Source: [Phormidium] sp. LEGE 05292 (lineage in GTDB: Bacteria; Cyanobacteriota; Cyanobacteriia; Cyanobacteriales; Aerosakkonemataceae). Taken from it: DNA of 51,797 nucleotides. The stretch lies in NCBI RefSeq assembly GCF_015207735.1, contig NZ_JADEWG010000039.1, forward strand, positions 1-51,797, in the 5' to 3' direction. Made by a program: the position numbers and the translations under genes. The first letter of the stretch is position 1. Each line of letters begins with the position of its first letter. Positions 29,519 to 38,240 of the stretch are shown here, one piece after another. The notes under the pieces were generated by a model. That model worked only from the letters and a program-made list of their open reading frames with translations, was not told the DNA's origin and did no database searches.

Positions 29519-31354
29519 TTACTTAAAACCTAAAGCTAAAGCACTTTGGTAAAATATGAAACTAGCAACCCAAGCTAAACCAAAGGAATAAGCTAAAGCA
29601 AATAAAGTGAATTTCCAGGATTTAGCTTCGTTAAATAATGTTGCTGTTGTGGTTAAGCAAGGAGTGTACAGTAAACAGAAAATACAGAAACTATATGCTT
29701 GAATAAATGTGACTGTTCCCGCAATTTGGTTAGTCACTGCATCAGCACCTAATCCGTAAATTACTGCTAAAGAACCTACCACAACTTCTTTAGCAATTAC
29801 GCCAAATAATAAAGCTAAAGTTAAATATGGATTAATGCCAATTGGTTCCATAATTGGACTTAAAAATTGCCCAATTTGCCCACCAATAGTATTTAATCCT
29901 GTTGCACCTAGAGGTAAATTTGTCACTACCCAAACGGCGACACAACCTAAAGTAATAAAACCAGAAGCCCTAGTCAAAAATTGTTTGACTTCTCCCCAAC
30001 CTCTAAGAAGGACGTGCTTTAAAGTCGGTACTCGATAAGGAGGTAATTCTAATACGAAAGGTTCTTCATTTTTAAATACTCCTTGAAAAAGTGCAGCGGT
30101 GACGATCGCAGCGACAAAACTGAGGAGATACAAAGAAAATAATACTAAAACACCGTTTCCATTAGGAACAACCGCCGCAATAATAAATACAAAAACTTGC
30201 AATCTCGCTGCACACAAAGCAAAGGGAATAACTAACATTGTTAATAGTCGTAGTGCTTTAGAACGCATGACTCTGGTTCCCATTAAAGCTGGAACATTGC
30301 AGCCAAATCCCATCATTTGCATGACAAAACTGCGCCCATCTAGCCCTAATTTCGCCATGAAAGCATCCATTAAATAGGCAGAACGAGATAAATAACCGCT
30401 ATCTTCTAAAACTGCCATAATCATGAAAAACAATACCAGTAATGGCACAAAAGAAGCGACTGTTGCTAACCCGCCCCAAAGCCCATTGACAATAAAATCT
30501 TGCGCTAATTTAGGTAATGGACTAACTAATGGTTCAATGGCATTAGTTTGTAACCAACCTGTGATTTTATCCATGATGTCTTGGGAAGGTAATCCCACAT
30601 TCCAGACTACCCAAAACACCGCAAACATTCCCGCAAAGAACAAAGGTAAACCTAAGATTGGGTGCAGTAAAATGCGATCGATCTGCTGAGTAATATTAAC
30701 TGCTATCTGCGAAGGCATCTGTACCGCACCAGTGAGGATATTTTCCATCTCTTCAACAGAAATATCCGCTTTTTCAGATAAGCAATTTTTTAGATTAGTA
30801 ATCTTATGAGTAGTAACGCTTTCTGCTAGTTTCTGACAAATTTCTCGATATGCTCTTTCGTATCCTCTGCCATATTTAGCACTGAGCAGAAAGACTGGTA
30901 ATTCTAAGCGTTTAGATAACTCATTTACCTGAATTTCCACCCCATAATACTTGGCTTCATCTGCCATGTTGAGAAGGATAATGGCTGGCAACCCTAAAGC
31001 TTTAATTTGCAAAGCTATGCGAATTTGCCTATCTATTTGGGCAGCATTTAGAATGACAATAACTAAATCAACACCAAAGCTTTCTAAAAAGTACTGAACT
31101 ACTTTTTCATCCTCAGAAAAACCGTTGAGGTCGTAAATTCCCGGTAAATCTACAAACTCTACTGTTTCGTGATTAATATTAATATGAGCTTGCAATAAAT
31201 CTACTGTCACTCCAGGCCAATTTCCCACAAAAGCTGTTGCACCTGTCAACCGATTAAACAAAGTTGATTTTCCGGTGTTGGGCATTCCAATTAGCGCAAC
31301 TCTTTTTACTGCTTTAGTGGCTTTTATAGCAGTAGTACCTGAGTGACAGTTCAT
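29519..31354 (-). CDS. feoB: Ferrous iron transporter FeoB
   Basis: Inner-membrane Fe2+ uptake protein with a cytosolic GTPase. G1 is GMPNTGKST (23-31), followed by Thr50 in the G2 position, DLPG at 69-72 (G3) and NMAD at 129-132 (G4). From about 230 the polytopic membrane part has two Gate-like segments, MGFGCNVPALMGTR and a region near CLLYTPCLTT. At 611 residues it is shorter than the E. coli protein (about 770) but typical of cyanobacterial FeoB, which lacks long C-terminal extensions. It follows feoA after 57 bp on the same strand, so the pair is an operon. In the family, iron limitation induces expression through Fur. Confidence 0.95.
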   Translation of the reverse strand: MNCHSGTTAIKATKAVKRVALIGMPNTGKSTLFNRLTGATAFVGNWPGVTVDLLQAHININHETVEFVDLPGIYDLNGFSEDEKVVQYFLESFGVDLVIVILNAAQIDRQIRIALQIKALGLPAIILLNMADEAKYYGVEIQVNELSKRLELPVFLLSAKYGRGYERAYREICQKLAESVTTHKITNLKNCLSEKADISVEEMENILTGAVQMPSQIAVNITQQIDRILLHPILGLPLFFAGMFAVFWVVWNVGLPSQDIMDKITGWLQTNAIEPLVSPLPKLAQDFIVNGLWGGLATVASFVPLLVLFFMIMAVLEDSGYLSRSAYLMDAFMAKLGLDGRSFVMQMMGFGCNVPALMGTRVMRSKALRLLTMLVIPFALCAARLQVFVFIIAAVVPNGNGVLVLFSLYLLSFVAAIVTAALFQGVFKNEEPFVLELPPYRVPTLKHVLLRGWGEVKQFLTRASGFITLGCVAVWVVTNLPLGATGLNTIGGQIGQFLSPIMEPIGINPYLTLALLFGVIAKEVVVGSLAVIYGLGADAVTNQIAGTVTFIQAYSFCIFCLLYTPCLTTTATLFNEAKSWKFTLFALAYSFGLAWVASFIFYQSALALGFK

Positions 31355-31411
31355 AATTCCCTCTGCACAAATTTAGTAGTTTATTGCTAGCTAGATTTAA
31401 TAATTATCAGC

Positions 31412-31660
31412 TTAATTTGTAGTTCCATTTGTTTGAATTAATACCATTTTAGCTTCGGTTCTTCTAATGGCTATTTCAGTGGTAGAACCGACTCGAATAT
31501 GTAAAGGCCCACCAAACCAAGCTTGCCGTAAAACTCGAATTGGTCTATTAGGAACTATTCCCATTGCTTCTAAGCGTTTAGCTAATGCTTGTCCGTGACG
31601 GCTGAGTTGTACGCTTTCTACGATCGCTAAACTTCCCGGCTTTAGTTCTGATAAAGTCAT
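31412..31660 (-). CDS. feoA: FeoA-domain protein
   Basis: An 82-residue SH3-like protein required for FeoB-dependent iron uptake, probably docking on the FeoB cytosolic side. Recognisable features are LSELKPGSLAIVESV at the start, LEAMGIVPNRPIRVLRQA in the middle and VGSTTEIAIRRTEAKMVLI at the end. It is the first gene of the feoAB pair. An ATTATA -10-like element on the minus strand lies about 33 bp upstream of its ATG. Confidence 0.93.
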   Translation of the reverse strand: MTLSELKPGSLAIVESVQLSRHGQALAKRLEAMGIVPNRPIRVLRQAWFGGPLHIRVGSTTEIAIRRTEAKMVLIQTNGTTN

Positions 31661-31692
31661 TGTTTGAGTTAGGTATATTTTTATTGTTTCTG

Positions 31693-31698
31693 ATTATA
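31693..31698 (-). promoter_or_regulatory. Putative -10 box of feoAB
   Basis: Minus-strand TATAAT at 31693-31698, about 33 bp upstream of the feoA ATG. No well-spaced -35 box is seen. A nearby AT-rich near-palindrome (GAAAATATTTC, about 31713-31723) could be part of a Fur site but does not match the consensus well enough to call. Confidence 0.35.
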
Positions 31699-31895
31699 AA
31701 GTACAGTATTTGGGAAATATTTTCAATTAGTGTTGATAGCTAATTTAGTTGATTTTTTCAATTAGACAAAACCCTCTGATGCTGATGGTAAGCAGCTTTT
31801 AGGTAGATCGTCACAAGCTAATTGTCTATTATTATTAAGAAAAATTATGTAATCAAAGTATCTCTTAATTTTTAAATAAGAAATTTAAAAATTTC

Positions 31896-33161
31896 TTAAG
31901 GTTGCGGAAAGATTGCTAAGTTAGTTTCAGGGTCAAACAAATGAATTTTTTTACTTTCTAACTCTAAGGATATTTTATTACCAATACTTACTTGTTTTTC
32001 CGGTGTAACTCGCACTTGTAAAGTAAAATTCTGATTAGTTTCACCCAGTAAATGAACTGATAAATAAGTTTCATTTCCTAACGCTTCCACCAAATCTACT
32101 TCTACTTGTAAGTTTTCTGGTGCAGGAACGCTGAGATTGAAATGTTCGGGACGAATGCCTAAAATTAGGGATTGGCGATCGTACTTTCGCAAAGCAGATT
32201 CCCAAATCTCCGGTAAAGTTAAACGAAAATGGGGATGATTAATTAACAGTGGCGCTTGGAATTGTACCGGGATAAAATTCATTGGTGGCGAACCAATAAA
32301 TTGTGCCACAAACATATTAGCAGGACTGTTGTATAATTCTAAAGGTTTAGCTAATTGTTGTAGTTGACCTTGATTCATTACCGCAATGCGATCGCCCATC
32401 GTCATCGCTTCAGTTTGATCGTGAGTCACATAAATAGTAGTAGTTCCCAACTGTCTTTGTAACTTAACAATTTGAGCGCGAGTTTCTGCTCTTAATTTGG
32501 CATCCAAATTTGATAAAGGTTCATCCATTAAGAAAACTTGGGGATTTCTGGCGATCGCACGTCCTAATGCTACCCTTTGTTTTTGTCCCCCAGAAAGTTG
32601 TTTTGGCAACCGTGACAAAAGTGACTCAATTTGTAATAATTGCGCCACATTTTTTACTTGCTTCTGAACAGCTTTCTCTCGTGCTGACAGGTAACGCAAA
32701 CCTTTAGGAAAAGACTTGGTTACTTTAACTAAAACATCTTCCTTAAATTGCGAAAACTTCTCCCCTGGATTTACAGGCAAGATGCCTGTTCTACGGTTCA
32801 TTCGGCGCAAACCAAAAGCGATATTATCATAAACTGTCATGTGGGGATAGAGCGCGTAATTTTGAAATACCATTGCGATGTCGCGTTCTTTTGGTGGTAA
32901 ATCATTCACCAAACGTTCTCCCACCCAAATATTACCCCCGGTTAATTCTTCCAATCCTGCAATTAACCGCAGTAATGTACTTTTACCACAACCAGAAGGG
33001 CCTACTAATACCATAAATTCTCCATCTTCTACCGTCAAATTAATCCGGCGTAAGACAGGAGTAGATGAGAGAGAATCATTTCCTTTTTCTGCTTCCGGTT
33101 GTTCAATTACTTTGCGATCGGAAAAGCTTTTATAGACATTTTCTAAAACCACTTGTGCCAT
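31896..33161 (-). CDS. Sugar-type ABC transporter ATPase (MalK/UgpC family) with insertion
   Basis: ATPase of a carbohydrate or osmolyte importer. Walker A GPSGCGKST is at 54-62, the Q-loop at Gln100, LSGGQ at 189-193, Walker B LMDEP at 210-214, then NLD and the THDQTEAMTMGDRIAVM switch. The C-terminal regulatory TOBE domain (about 290-421) is complete. Between the Q-loop and the signature the protein carries about 45 extra residues (about 121-168). They start with RRTGILPV, the translation of a cyanobacterial palindromic repeat at DNA level, then a hydrophilic segment. A shorter insertion (21-34) is also present after the first strand. No permease genes are adjacent. Confidence 0.88.
   Translation of the reverse strand: MAQVVLENVYKSFSDRKVIEQPEAEKGNDSLSSTPVLRRINLTVEDGEFMVLVGPSGCGKSTLLRLIAGLEELTGGNIWVGERLVNDLPPKERDIAMVFQNYALYPHMTVYDNIAFGLRRMNRRTGILPVNPGEKFSQFKEDVLVKVTKSFPKGLRYLSAREKAVQKQVKNVAQLLQIESLLSRLPKQLSGGQKQRVALGRAIARNPQVFLMDEPLSNLDAKLRAETRAQIVKLQRQLGTTTIYVTHDQTEAMTMGDRIAVMNQGQLQQLAKPLELYNSPANMFVAQFIGSPPMNFIPVQFQAPLLINHPHFRLTLPEIWESALRKYDRQSLILGIRPEHFNLSVPAPENLQVEVDLVEALGNETYLSVHLLGETNQNFTLQVRVTPEKQVSIGNKISLELESKKIHLFDPETNLAIFPQP
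32773..32789. repeat. Palindromic repeat inside the ABC ATPase gene
   Basis: ACAGGCA and TGCCTGT (32773-32779 and 32783-32789) form a 7-bp stem with a 3-nt loop. Together with the following TCTACGG it encodes the RTGILPV peptide on the minus strand. This DNA motif is familiar as a highly iterated cyanobacterial repeat. It is in frame and so is tolerated as a peptide insertion. Confidence 0.6.
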
Positions 33162-33170
33162 AATTTATTC

Positions 33171-33401
33171 CTAGATCCTAATTTTAAAATTACTTTGGAT
33201 TAAAGCATTTATTAATTGAAAATTTACGAGGTTCACCAAAAGAGTAATTAATCGATCGATCGCTCCTTTAGAATCTAAGCCACGATCGACATAATCACCC
33301 AAAGTAACAATTTGATCTTCTGGCTGTGGTTGTATTACAGAAAGAAGATGATCGAAAGCGATCGCACAACCATGAATATCACCAATAGCAAGAATCCGCA
33401 T
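33171..33401 (-). pseudogene. Truncated PPP-type metallophosphatase
   Basis: The frame opens like a bacterial serine/threonine or Ap4A phosphatase: MRILAIGDIHGC, then GDYVDRGLDSKGAIDRLI. These are the first two metal-binding motifs (GDxHG and GDxVDRG). Immediately afterwards, where GNHE should appear, the sequence changes to LLVNLVNFQLINALIQ and stops at 76 residues; the family is normally 200-250 long. The remaining metal and catalytic histidine ligands are missing, so it cannot be an active enzyme. It sits 28 bp downstream of the gyrA-type gene on the same strand. Confidence 0.75.
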
Positions 33402-33429
33402 ACTTAATTAAGAAATTACTTATTGTCAA

Positions 33430-35982
33430 TCATCCATCAACGATTACTAAATTGACAACTTTTTCTTCTTCTTTGAGCTTGTTAATGCGATCGCCAGTCC
33501 CATCCTTACCCCAAAAAGGAATCCGTTCCACAGGTAAATTCACCATTCTTGGCGTATCAGTTAACAGCAATACTTTAGTTTCGGGAATTACTTCAATCAT
33601 GCCAATTAAAGTATCTGATTTGCTAGTATATTGTAAAGCTTGCGTACCAATATCACCTAAATTCGCTAAACGAATCGCACTAATTGGTAAACGTTTAGCA
33701 TAACCTAAATGAGTAACCAACAACAAATTATCATCTTGATTGAGGCTAACAGCACCAATTAATTTTTCGTTACGACCTAATCTTAATGCTTGTAAACCTC
33801 CAGCACCACGACTCATTACAGGTAATTGTTGTTCGTTGAGTAAGAAGCGTAAAATACGTCCGCCAGTGGTAGCTAAAGCTATTTCTTCGCGTTCGTTTGT
33901 CGGTAGAGCAAATACTAATTGCTCATCTTCTTTCAGTTTTAAAACTGTTAAACCACGACGAGTTAAATTAGCGAATTCCGAACTGACTAACCGCTTAATT
34001 CGTCCTTGTTGACTCACCACAACCACGCTACTAGAATCTTCTGCTGACGGCGCAATAAAATATCCTACCAAAGTCTCAGGAACTTCCTTAGCTTGCGGTA
34101 ATAAACTAACTAATGGTGTACCTTTTGCTTGTCCAGAAGTAGGCGGAATTTCGCCAACTTTGACCGGGAAAGCTTTACCACTACCAGTTACTACTATTAA
34201 ATCTGCTTCCGTAGTTGTCGAGAAAGTTTTCACAACCAGATCATCAGAAGATTTCAAATTAGACTTACTGCCATTTTTCGCCAATCTTCTGATATAACCT
34301 TTCTGAGTAATTTCTAAATTTGCTTCTTCAGGAGTGCTAGAAGTTAGGGGAGTGAATAAGGAAAGTTGTCCTTCCACTTCCTCCGTTTTTGGTTTATCTC
34401 GGCGGCGTTCTCTAGTAGTTTTAGGTTCCTTTTCTGGGGTTTTCTTGGTTGTGGCGGCGGTGACTTTGGGATTGTAAATGCGCGTGCGTCGAGGATCGGA
34501 GTATTTCTTTTTTAAAGAACGCAAATCTTTTTTCAAAGCTTTGAGTAATTCATGTCGATCGCTCAACAATCTCTGTAAATTTTCAATCCGTTCCGTAAGT
34601 TCGGTTAATTCCTGTTGTAATTGCTGACGTTCTAAACCAGTTAACCGACGCAAAGGCATTGCTAAAATAGCATCAGATTGGCGATCGCTAAAATTAAATC
34701 GACTTTGAAAAGTAACTTTTGCCGTCGATCCATCAGGCGCATTTCGCAGAATTTCAATAATCGCATCTAAATTTTCTAAAGCCGCAATTAACCCTTCAAC
34801 TAAATGCAAACGTCTTTCCGTTTGTTCTAACTCATGCCTATATTGTCGAGTCAGAGTTTGTTCCCGGAAACTGAGAAACTCTTGTAAAATTTCCCGCAAT
34901 GTTAGCTGTCTCGGTTGTCCATCTACCAACGCTAACAAAATCGCCCCAAAATTACTCGCCAGCGCCGTTTGTCTGTATAAATTTTCCAAAACTTCTTGCG
35001 GACTAGCATCGCGTTTTAGTTCAATTACTACCCGCATTCCTTCGCGATCGCTCTCATCCCGAATATCCGCAATCCCCTCAATTTTACCTTGATTAACTAA
35101 CTCAGCAATCTTTTCAATCCAAGCTGCTTTATTCACCTGAAAAGGTAACTCTGTTACTACGATCGCACTTCGCGTCGTTCCTCTTAGGCGGTGACGACCT
35201 TTGCCAATTTGAATTTCTTCAATCTTGGCTATTCCCCGCACCGTAATCGTCCCTTTTCCTGTACTATAAGCCTCGCGAGTTCCCTCACTACCGACAATTT
35301 CGCCCCCAGTGGGAAAATCAGGCCCCGGAATTAAATCCAATAACTTATCATCAGAGAGATTAGCATCATCAATTAAGGCAATTAATCCATCTACCAACTC
35401 GCCCAAATTATGTGGTGGGACATTAGTCGCCATCCCCACAGCAATTCCAGCACAGCCGTTAAGTAATAGAATAGGTAATTGGGCAGGTAAGACTACAGGT
35501 TCTTGTTGGGAATTGTCAAAATTAGGGATAAAATCTACTGTAGCTTCGCCAATTTCACTCAACATCGCCTCATGACTAATTGGTGCAAGGCGTGTTTCAG
35601 TGTAACGCATCGCCGCTGGAGGGTCATTATCTACCGAACCAAAATTGCCATGACCTGCCAACAAAGGATAACGGCAGGAAAAATCCTGTACCATTCGCAC
35701 CAAAGCATCATAAACTGCTTGGTCGCCGTGGGGGTGATATTTACCCAAAACGTCTCCAACCACACGAGCACACTTCCGGTAAGGTCGATCGGGCGTTAAT
35801 CCCAATTCGTGCATCGCATACAAGATGCGTCGATGTACGGGTTTCAACCCATCTCTAACATCAGGTAGCGCTCGCCCGACAATCACACTCATGGCATATT
35901 CAAGATAAGACCTTTGCATCTCCGTATGCAGAGCAGTAGTGATAATCTGTCCTGAAGAGAGTATGTTTAACTGTTTTGCCAT
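33430..35982 (-). CDS. gyrA: Type IIA topoisomerase subunit A (GyrA/ParC)
   Basis: DNA-cleaving subunit of gyrase or topoisomerase IV. The breakage domain is complete: [18 protein letters not shown] (37-54), KYHPHGD (81-87), and catalytic Tyr127 in AAMRYTETR. The tower and coiled coil follow. The 850-residue protein then has a basic, low-complexity linker with [24 protein letters not shown] around 505-530 before the C-terminal beta-pinwheel. The GyrA-box that marks true gyrase (QRRGGKG) is degenerate: [11 protein letters not shown]. Cyanobacteria commonly have two such genes, and this may be the ParC-like one. The symbol follows usual annotation. No gyrB is adjacent. Confidence 0.9.
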   Translation of the reverse strand: MAKQLNILSSGQIITTALHTEMQRSYLEYAMSVIVGRALPDVRDGLKPVHRRILYAMHELGLTPDRPYRKCARVVGDVLGKYHPHGDQAVYDALVRMVQDFSCRYPLLAGHGNFGSVDNDPPAAMRYTETRLAPISHEAMLSEIGEATVDFIPNFDNSQQEPVVLPAQLPILLLNGCAGIAVGMATNVPPHNLGELVDGLIALIDDANLSDDKLLDLIPGPDFPTGGEIVGSEGTREAYSTGKGTITVRGIAKIEEIQIGKGRHRLRGTTRSAIVVTELPFQVNKAAWIEKIAELVNQGKIEGIADIRDESDREGMRVVIELKRDASPQEVLENLYRQTALASNFGAILLALVDGQPRQLTLREILQEFLSFREQTLTRQYRHELEQTERRLHLVEGLIAALENLDAIIEILRNAPDGSTAKVTFQSRFNFSDRQSDAILAMPLRRLTGLERQQLQQELTELTERIENLQRLLSDRHELLKALKKDLRSLKKKYSDPRRTRIYNPKVTAATTKKTPEKEPKTTRERRRDKPKTEEVEGQLSLFTPLTSSTPEEANLEITQKGYIRRLAKNGSKSNLKSSDDLVVKTFSTTTEADLIVVTGSGKAFPVKVGEIPPTSGQAKGTPLVSLLPQAKEVPETLVGYFIAPSAEDSSSVVVVSQQGRIKRLVSSEFANLTRRGLTVLKLKEDEQLVFALPTNEREEIALATTGGRILRFLLNEQQLPVMSRGAGGLQALRLGRNEKLIGAVSLNQDDNLLLVTHLGYAKRLPISAIRLANLGDIGTQALQYTSKSDTLIGMIEVIPETKVLLLTDTPRMVNLPVERIPFWGKDGTGDRINKLKEEEKVVNLVIVDG

Positions 35983-36107
35983 GAGTTAATGTTCCTTAAA
36001 TGATGACGAAAAAAAATCGATGGGTGCGAAATTAACAATTTTCACAGTAGTATCAAACGGCATAGTCAATACTGTCTTATTCTGAATTTAGGCAAAAGGA
36101 AACCAAA

Positions 36108-36521
36108 ATGAAAACTGTTTTAATAGTTGAAGACGATCCAATTAACCTTCGTGTTTTCTCGAAGATTCTGACTAAGCGGGGTGGTTTAGAAGTTAAGGGG
36201 ACTGAAAATGTAGAAGAAGTAATGCAAATTGCCCAAAATGGTAAGGCTGACTTAATTTTGATGGACGTTTCTCTACAAAACAGTAGTTACCAAGGTAAAT
36301 CTGTGGATGGGATTAAAATTACCCAAATGTTGAAGGCCGATCCTCAAACTGCCAACTTGCCTGTGATCTTGGTAACGGCTCATGCGATGGAGGGCGATCG
36401 GGAAAACTTCCTCAAACAAAGCGGTGCCGATGGTTATATTTCTAAACCTGTGGTCGATCATCAAGAATTTGTCGATCAAATTATGGCTCTACTGCCTAAA
36501 GACTCTCAAAACATAACTTAA
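36108..36521 (+). CDS. Single-domain response regulator (DivK/CheY-like)
   Basis: A 137-residue stand-alone receiver. Phospho-acceptor Asp53 in LILMDVSL, acidic pair Asp9-Asp10, Thr90 and Lys113 in YISKPV are all present, so it should be phosphorylated. There is no output domain; such proteins shuttle phosphate or bind targets. An insertion around 56-66 (LQNSSYQGKSVDG) is longer than in CheY, like DivK-like proteins of cyanobacteria. No kinase gene is next to it. It is divergent from the topoisomerase gene. Confidence 0.9.
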   Translation: MKTVLIVEDDPINLRVFSKILTKRGGLEVKGTENVEEVMQIAQNGKADLILMDVSLQNSSYQGKSVDGIKITQMLKADPQTANLPVILVTAHAMEGDRENFLKQSGADGYISKPVVDHQEFVDQIMALLPKDSQNIT

Positions 36522-36670
36522 TAAATACGGCAAGATACTCTTACACTAGCCTAACTGAGCTATTCCTTTTACAGGGGAGCAGGATAGAGTCTGAGTATGC
36601 AATATAAATTTGGAAAAACTTAGCACTATTTTGTCTGTCTGATTCATCAAAACCTCTTGGGTCTGAAACC

Positions 36671-36687
36671 CCGTCCTTGTAGGACGG
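36671..36687. other. Subterminal hairpin of the element right end
   Basis: CCGTCCT (36671-36677), TGT loop, AGGACGG (36681-36687): a perfect 7-bp stem. It lies 8 bp past the IsrB stop. In IS200/IS605-type elements, such single-stranded hairpins are recognised by the Y1 transposase TnpA. Confidence 0.7.
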
Positions 36688-36694
36688 CTTTACA

Positions 36695-37729
36695 TTAATT
36701 AGAGCGCCACGAATTGTAAGACAAGAACTTACAATCTGTGGGAAAAGCATTTTGAGTTAGCCGTTTACCTGTTTTAAGGCAATGCAAACTAATAGTTTTA
36801 CGATTTGGATCTTTCTTTGTCGGCGATTCCTGCCAACCACCCACATAACAAAATCCATACTTAGTAGGATGCTTAACAATTGAGCCGCGCTTAAATCCAA
36901 CACTTAAAGTGCCACCATAGCGTGACCGAACGTGACCAGCGGAATGTTCCAATCGGTGCAATTGTCTTCTGTGAAACTCAAGTGGAACTATCTCTATCAA
37001 CATGGTATTGTCGGGCGCATCATGCCCTCCCACATACCAATTAGCTAACACCCATGAATCAACAGCATGAGCTTCAAATCTATTTGATAGCTTTTGCTTT
37101 AACTTTTTAAGTCCCAGCAATTGTCGCATTTCGTAAGTATCCTGCCCCGTCTTTGTTTCTGTTTGAGAAATCTTTTTCAGTTCGGAATAAAACCAATGCT
37201 TACCCACTTCCAAAGGACTGAACGAAACATTCCACTTACGTCCGTTTTTCCAGGTTCGAGCTTTAATATCCTCCACTACAAAAGTAGATACGGGAAACAT
37301 TAAAGTCAGCCATTTAGCTATTCTCAATTTCCATTGCCATCTCGCTTTAGTTGATGGAGGAAGATGTTTTTTGTTAGCTAAACGATTGGTTCGATTTTTG
37401 CGACATGGGGTATTGCGATAGCGCCTTGCCCGTCGCATATTTCGCCTAACTTCAATATGATCTTTTACCCAATCAACGGCATGGGTTTGGATGTTGAGGT
37501 AAGTATGAGATTGCGACTTAACCGTAAAAGCTTCTCGCTTTGAACCAGGGTCAATGCCAACTGCTATTGGTTGGTGGTTTGTATTGGATGGTTCTACGTT
37601 TAATCGAACACAAAACACTCCTTTTTTCCAGAATGGGGTAGCCTTACCTGATTCAATCCAACGTCTTGCCCTACTGGGAGTTGTTGGCATCAACGGTCTA
37701 TTTTCACTATTTACAACAGGTACGAACAT
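36695..37729 (-). CDS. isrB: IsrB-type RuvC nickase (RRXRR protein)
   Basis: An RNA-guided nuclease of the IscB/Cas9 ancestry without the HNH domain. Numbered from ATG 37729 (344 residues), the PLMP domain opens it (MFVPVVNSENRPLMPTTPSRAR). RuvC-I Asp60 is in VGIDPGS. The arginine-rich bridge helix is at about 92-116 (RRNMRRARRYR). RuvC-II Glu153 is in FVVED and RuvC-III Asp224 in HAVDSW. Only about 70 residues separate RuvC-II and -III and none fits HNH, so IsrB rather than IscB; IsrB nicks the non-target strand. All catalytic residues are intact. An upstream in-frame start at 37777 would run into the omega RNA and is rejected. No TnpA is present. Confidence 0.82.
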   Translation of the reverse strand: MFVPVVNSENRPLMPTTPSRARRWIESGKATPFWKKGVFCVRLNVEPSNTNHQPIAVGIDPGSKREAFTVKSQSHTYLNIQTHAVDWVKDHIEVRRNMRRARRYRNTPCRKNRTNRLANKKHLPPSTKARWQWKLRIAKWLTLMFPVSTFVVEDIKARTWKNGRKWNVSFSPLEVGKHWFYSELKKISQTETKTGQDTYEMRQLLGLKKLKQKLSNRFEAHAVDSWVLANWYVGGHDAPDNTMLIEIVPLEFHRRQLHRLEHSAGHVRSRYGGTLSVGFKRGSIVKHPTKYGFCYVGGWQESPTKKDPNRKTISLHCLKTGKRLTQNAFPTDCKFLSYNSWRSN

Positions 37730-37965
37730 TGCGATAAGCCCTATTTCTAGGTTTGTATTTCCCTTCGCCACTGGCACATCAGAGCGGTCAAGAACGAGGG
37801 AGGTATTCTTAACATCTATTGGGATACCACTCCCTGATGGCTCAGTCTGTCTCGAAGACTTAGGCTAGACACCGTTTTAGTCTCAAATTCAGAAGTTGGT
37901 CAGGCTTCCTCTTCCAAGCCTCCGTGCTTTAGCCGGAGGTTAGTGACAAGAGTGTAATTCTAATT
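37730..37965 (-). ncRNA. Omega RNA (HEARO RNA) of IsrB
   Basis: The guide RNA that binds IsrB, encoded directly upstream of its gene on the same strand. From 5' to 3' (high to low coordinates) I see CTAACCTCCGGC with hairpin CCTCCG/CGGAGG (37919-37939), hairpin GGCTT/AAGCC (37903-37920) and a central block with CATCAGGGAG and GTATCCC. A partner ATACCTCCCT forms a long helix with AGGGAGTGGTAT, and CATCAG pairs with CTGATG. It ends with GTGCCAGTGGCGAAGGG just before the start codon. This matches the published HEARO layout. The guide should lie at the 5' end, around 37950-37985. Confidence 0.75.
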
Positions 37966-38060
37966 TAGGTTTATAGTACTTATGTACTACTTTTATGTCA
38001 TTTCAGCAATAACTTTACTGAAACTGAGCGAATAAATTATAATGTAAAGTTAAGCTTTTT

Positions 38061-38160
38061 GCAGGCAGAAGGCAGAACGCAGAAGGCAGAACGCAGAAGG
38101 CAGAAGTGAAGAAAGGCTGAAGGCAGAAGGCAGAAGGCAGAAGTGAAGAAAGGCAGAAGG
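38061..38160. repeat. GCAGAAG tandem array (STRR)
   Basis: An irregular array of GCAGAAG units, some separated by GCAGAAC, GTGAAGAAAG or CTGAAG variants. It is the reverse complement of the CTTCTGC repeat upstream of dnaK. A CCCCTTGT array follows within 10 bp, so two STRR families meet here. Confidence 0.8.
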
Positions 38161-38165
38161 TTATA

Positions 38166-38205
38166 TTTTCTCCTTGTCCCCTTGTCCCCTTGTCCCTTTG
38201 TCCCC
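38166..38205. repeat. CCCCTTGT tandem array, third site
   Basis: Four to five copies of CCCCTTGT immediately downstream of the secreted TPR gene, then CCCTGGAGC repeated twice (about 38212-38229). It is similar to 5293-5378, which also lies just after a secreted TPR gene. Confidence 0.8.
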
Positions 38206-38240
38206 CCTGCCCCTGGAGCCCCTGGAGCCCACCGGCCTCT

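Larger units (their letters stand above)
36640..37990 (-). mobile_element. IS200/IS605-like element carrying IsrB and omega RNA
   Basis: A compact element without a TnpA transposase. One end holds a subterminal hairpin with a perfect 7-bp stem, CCGTCCT/AGGACGG at 36671-36687, followed by GGGTTTCAGACCC on the minus strand. This is the typical right end of cyanobacterial IS605-group elements. The middle is the IsrB gene; the other end is the omega RNA. The exact ends are uncertain by a few tens of bases. It must be mobilised by a transposase elsewhere, or be immobile. Confidence 0.65.

Noticed and set aside
31661-31760. Fur box upstream of feoA
   Set aside because: An AT-rich near-palindrome exists but does not fit the consensus well enough to call.
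36695-37777. Classification as IscB
   Set aside because: No HNH motif fits in the about 70 residues between RuvC-II and RuvC-III, and total length matches IsrB.
37730-37777. Longer IsrB start at 37777
   Set aside because: The added 16 residues overlap the conserved 3' end of the omega RNA, and the PLMP domain begins at the ATG at 37729.
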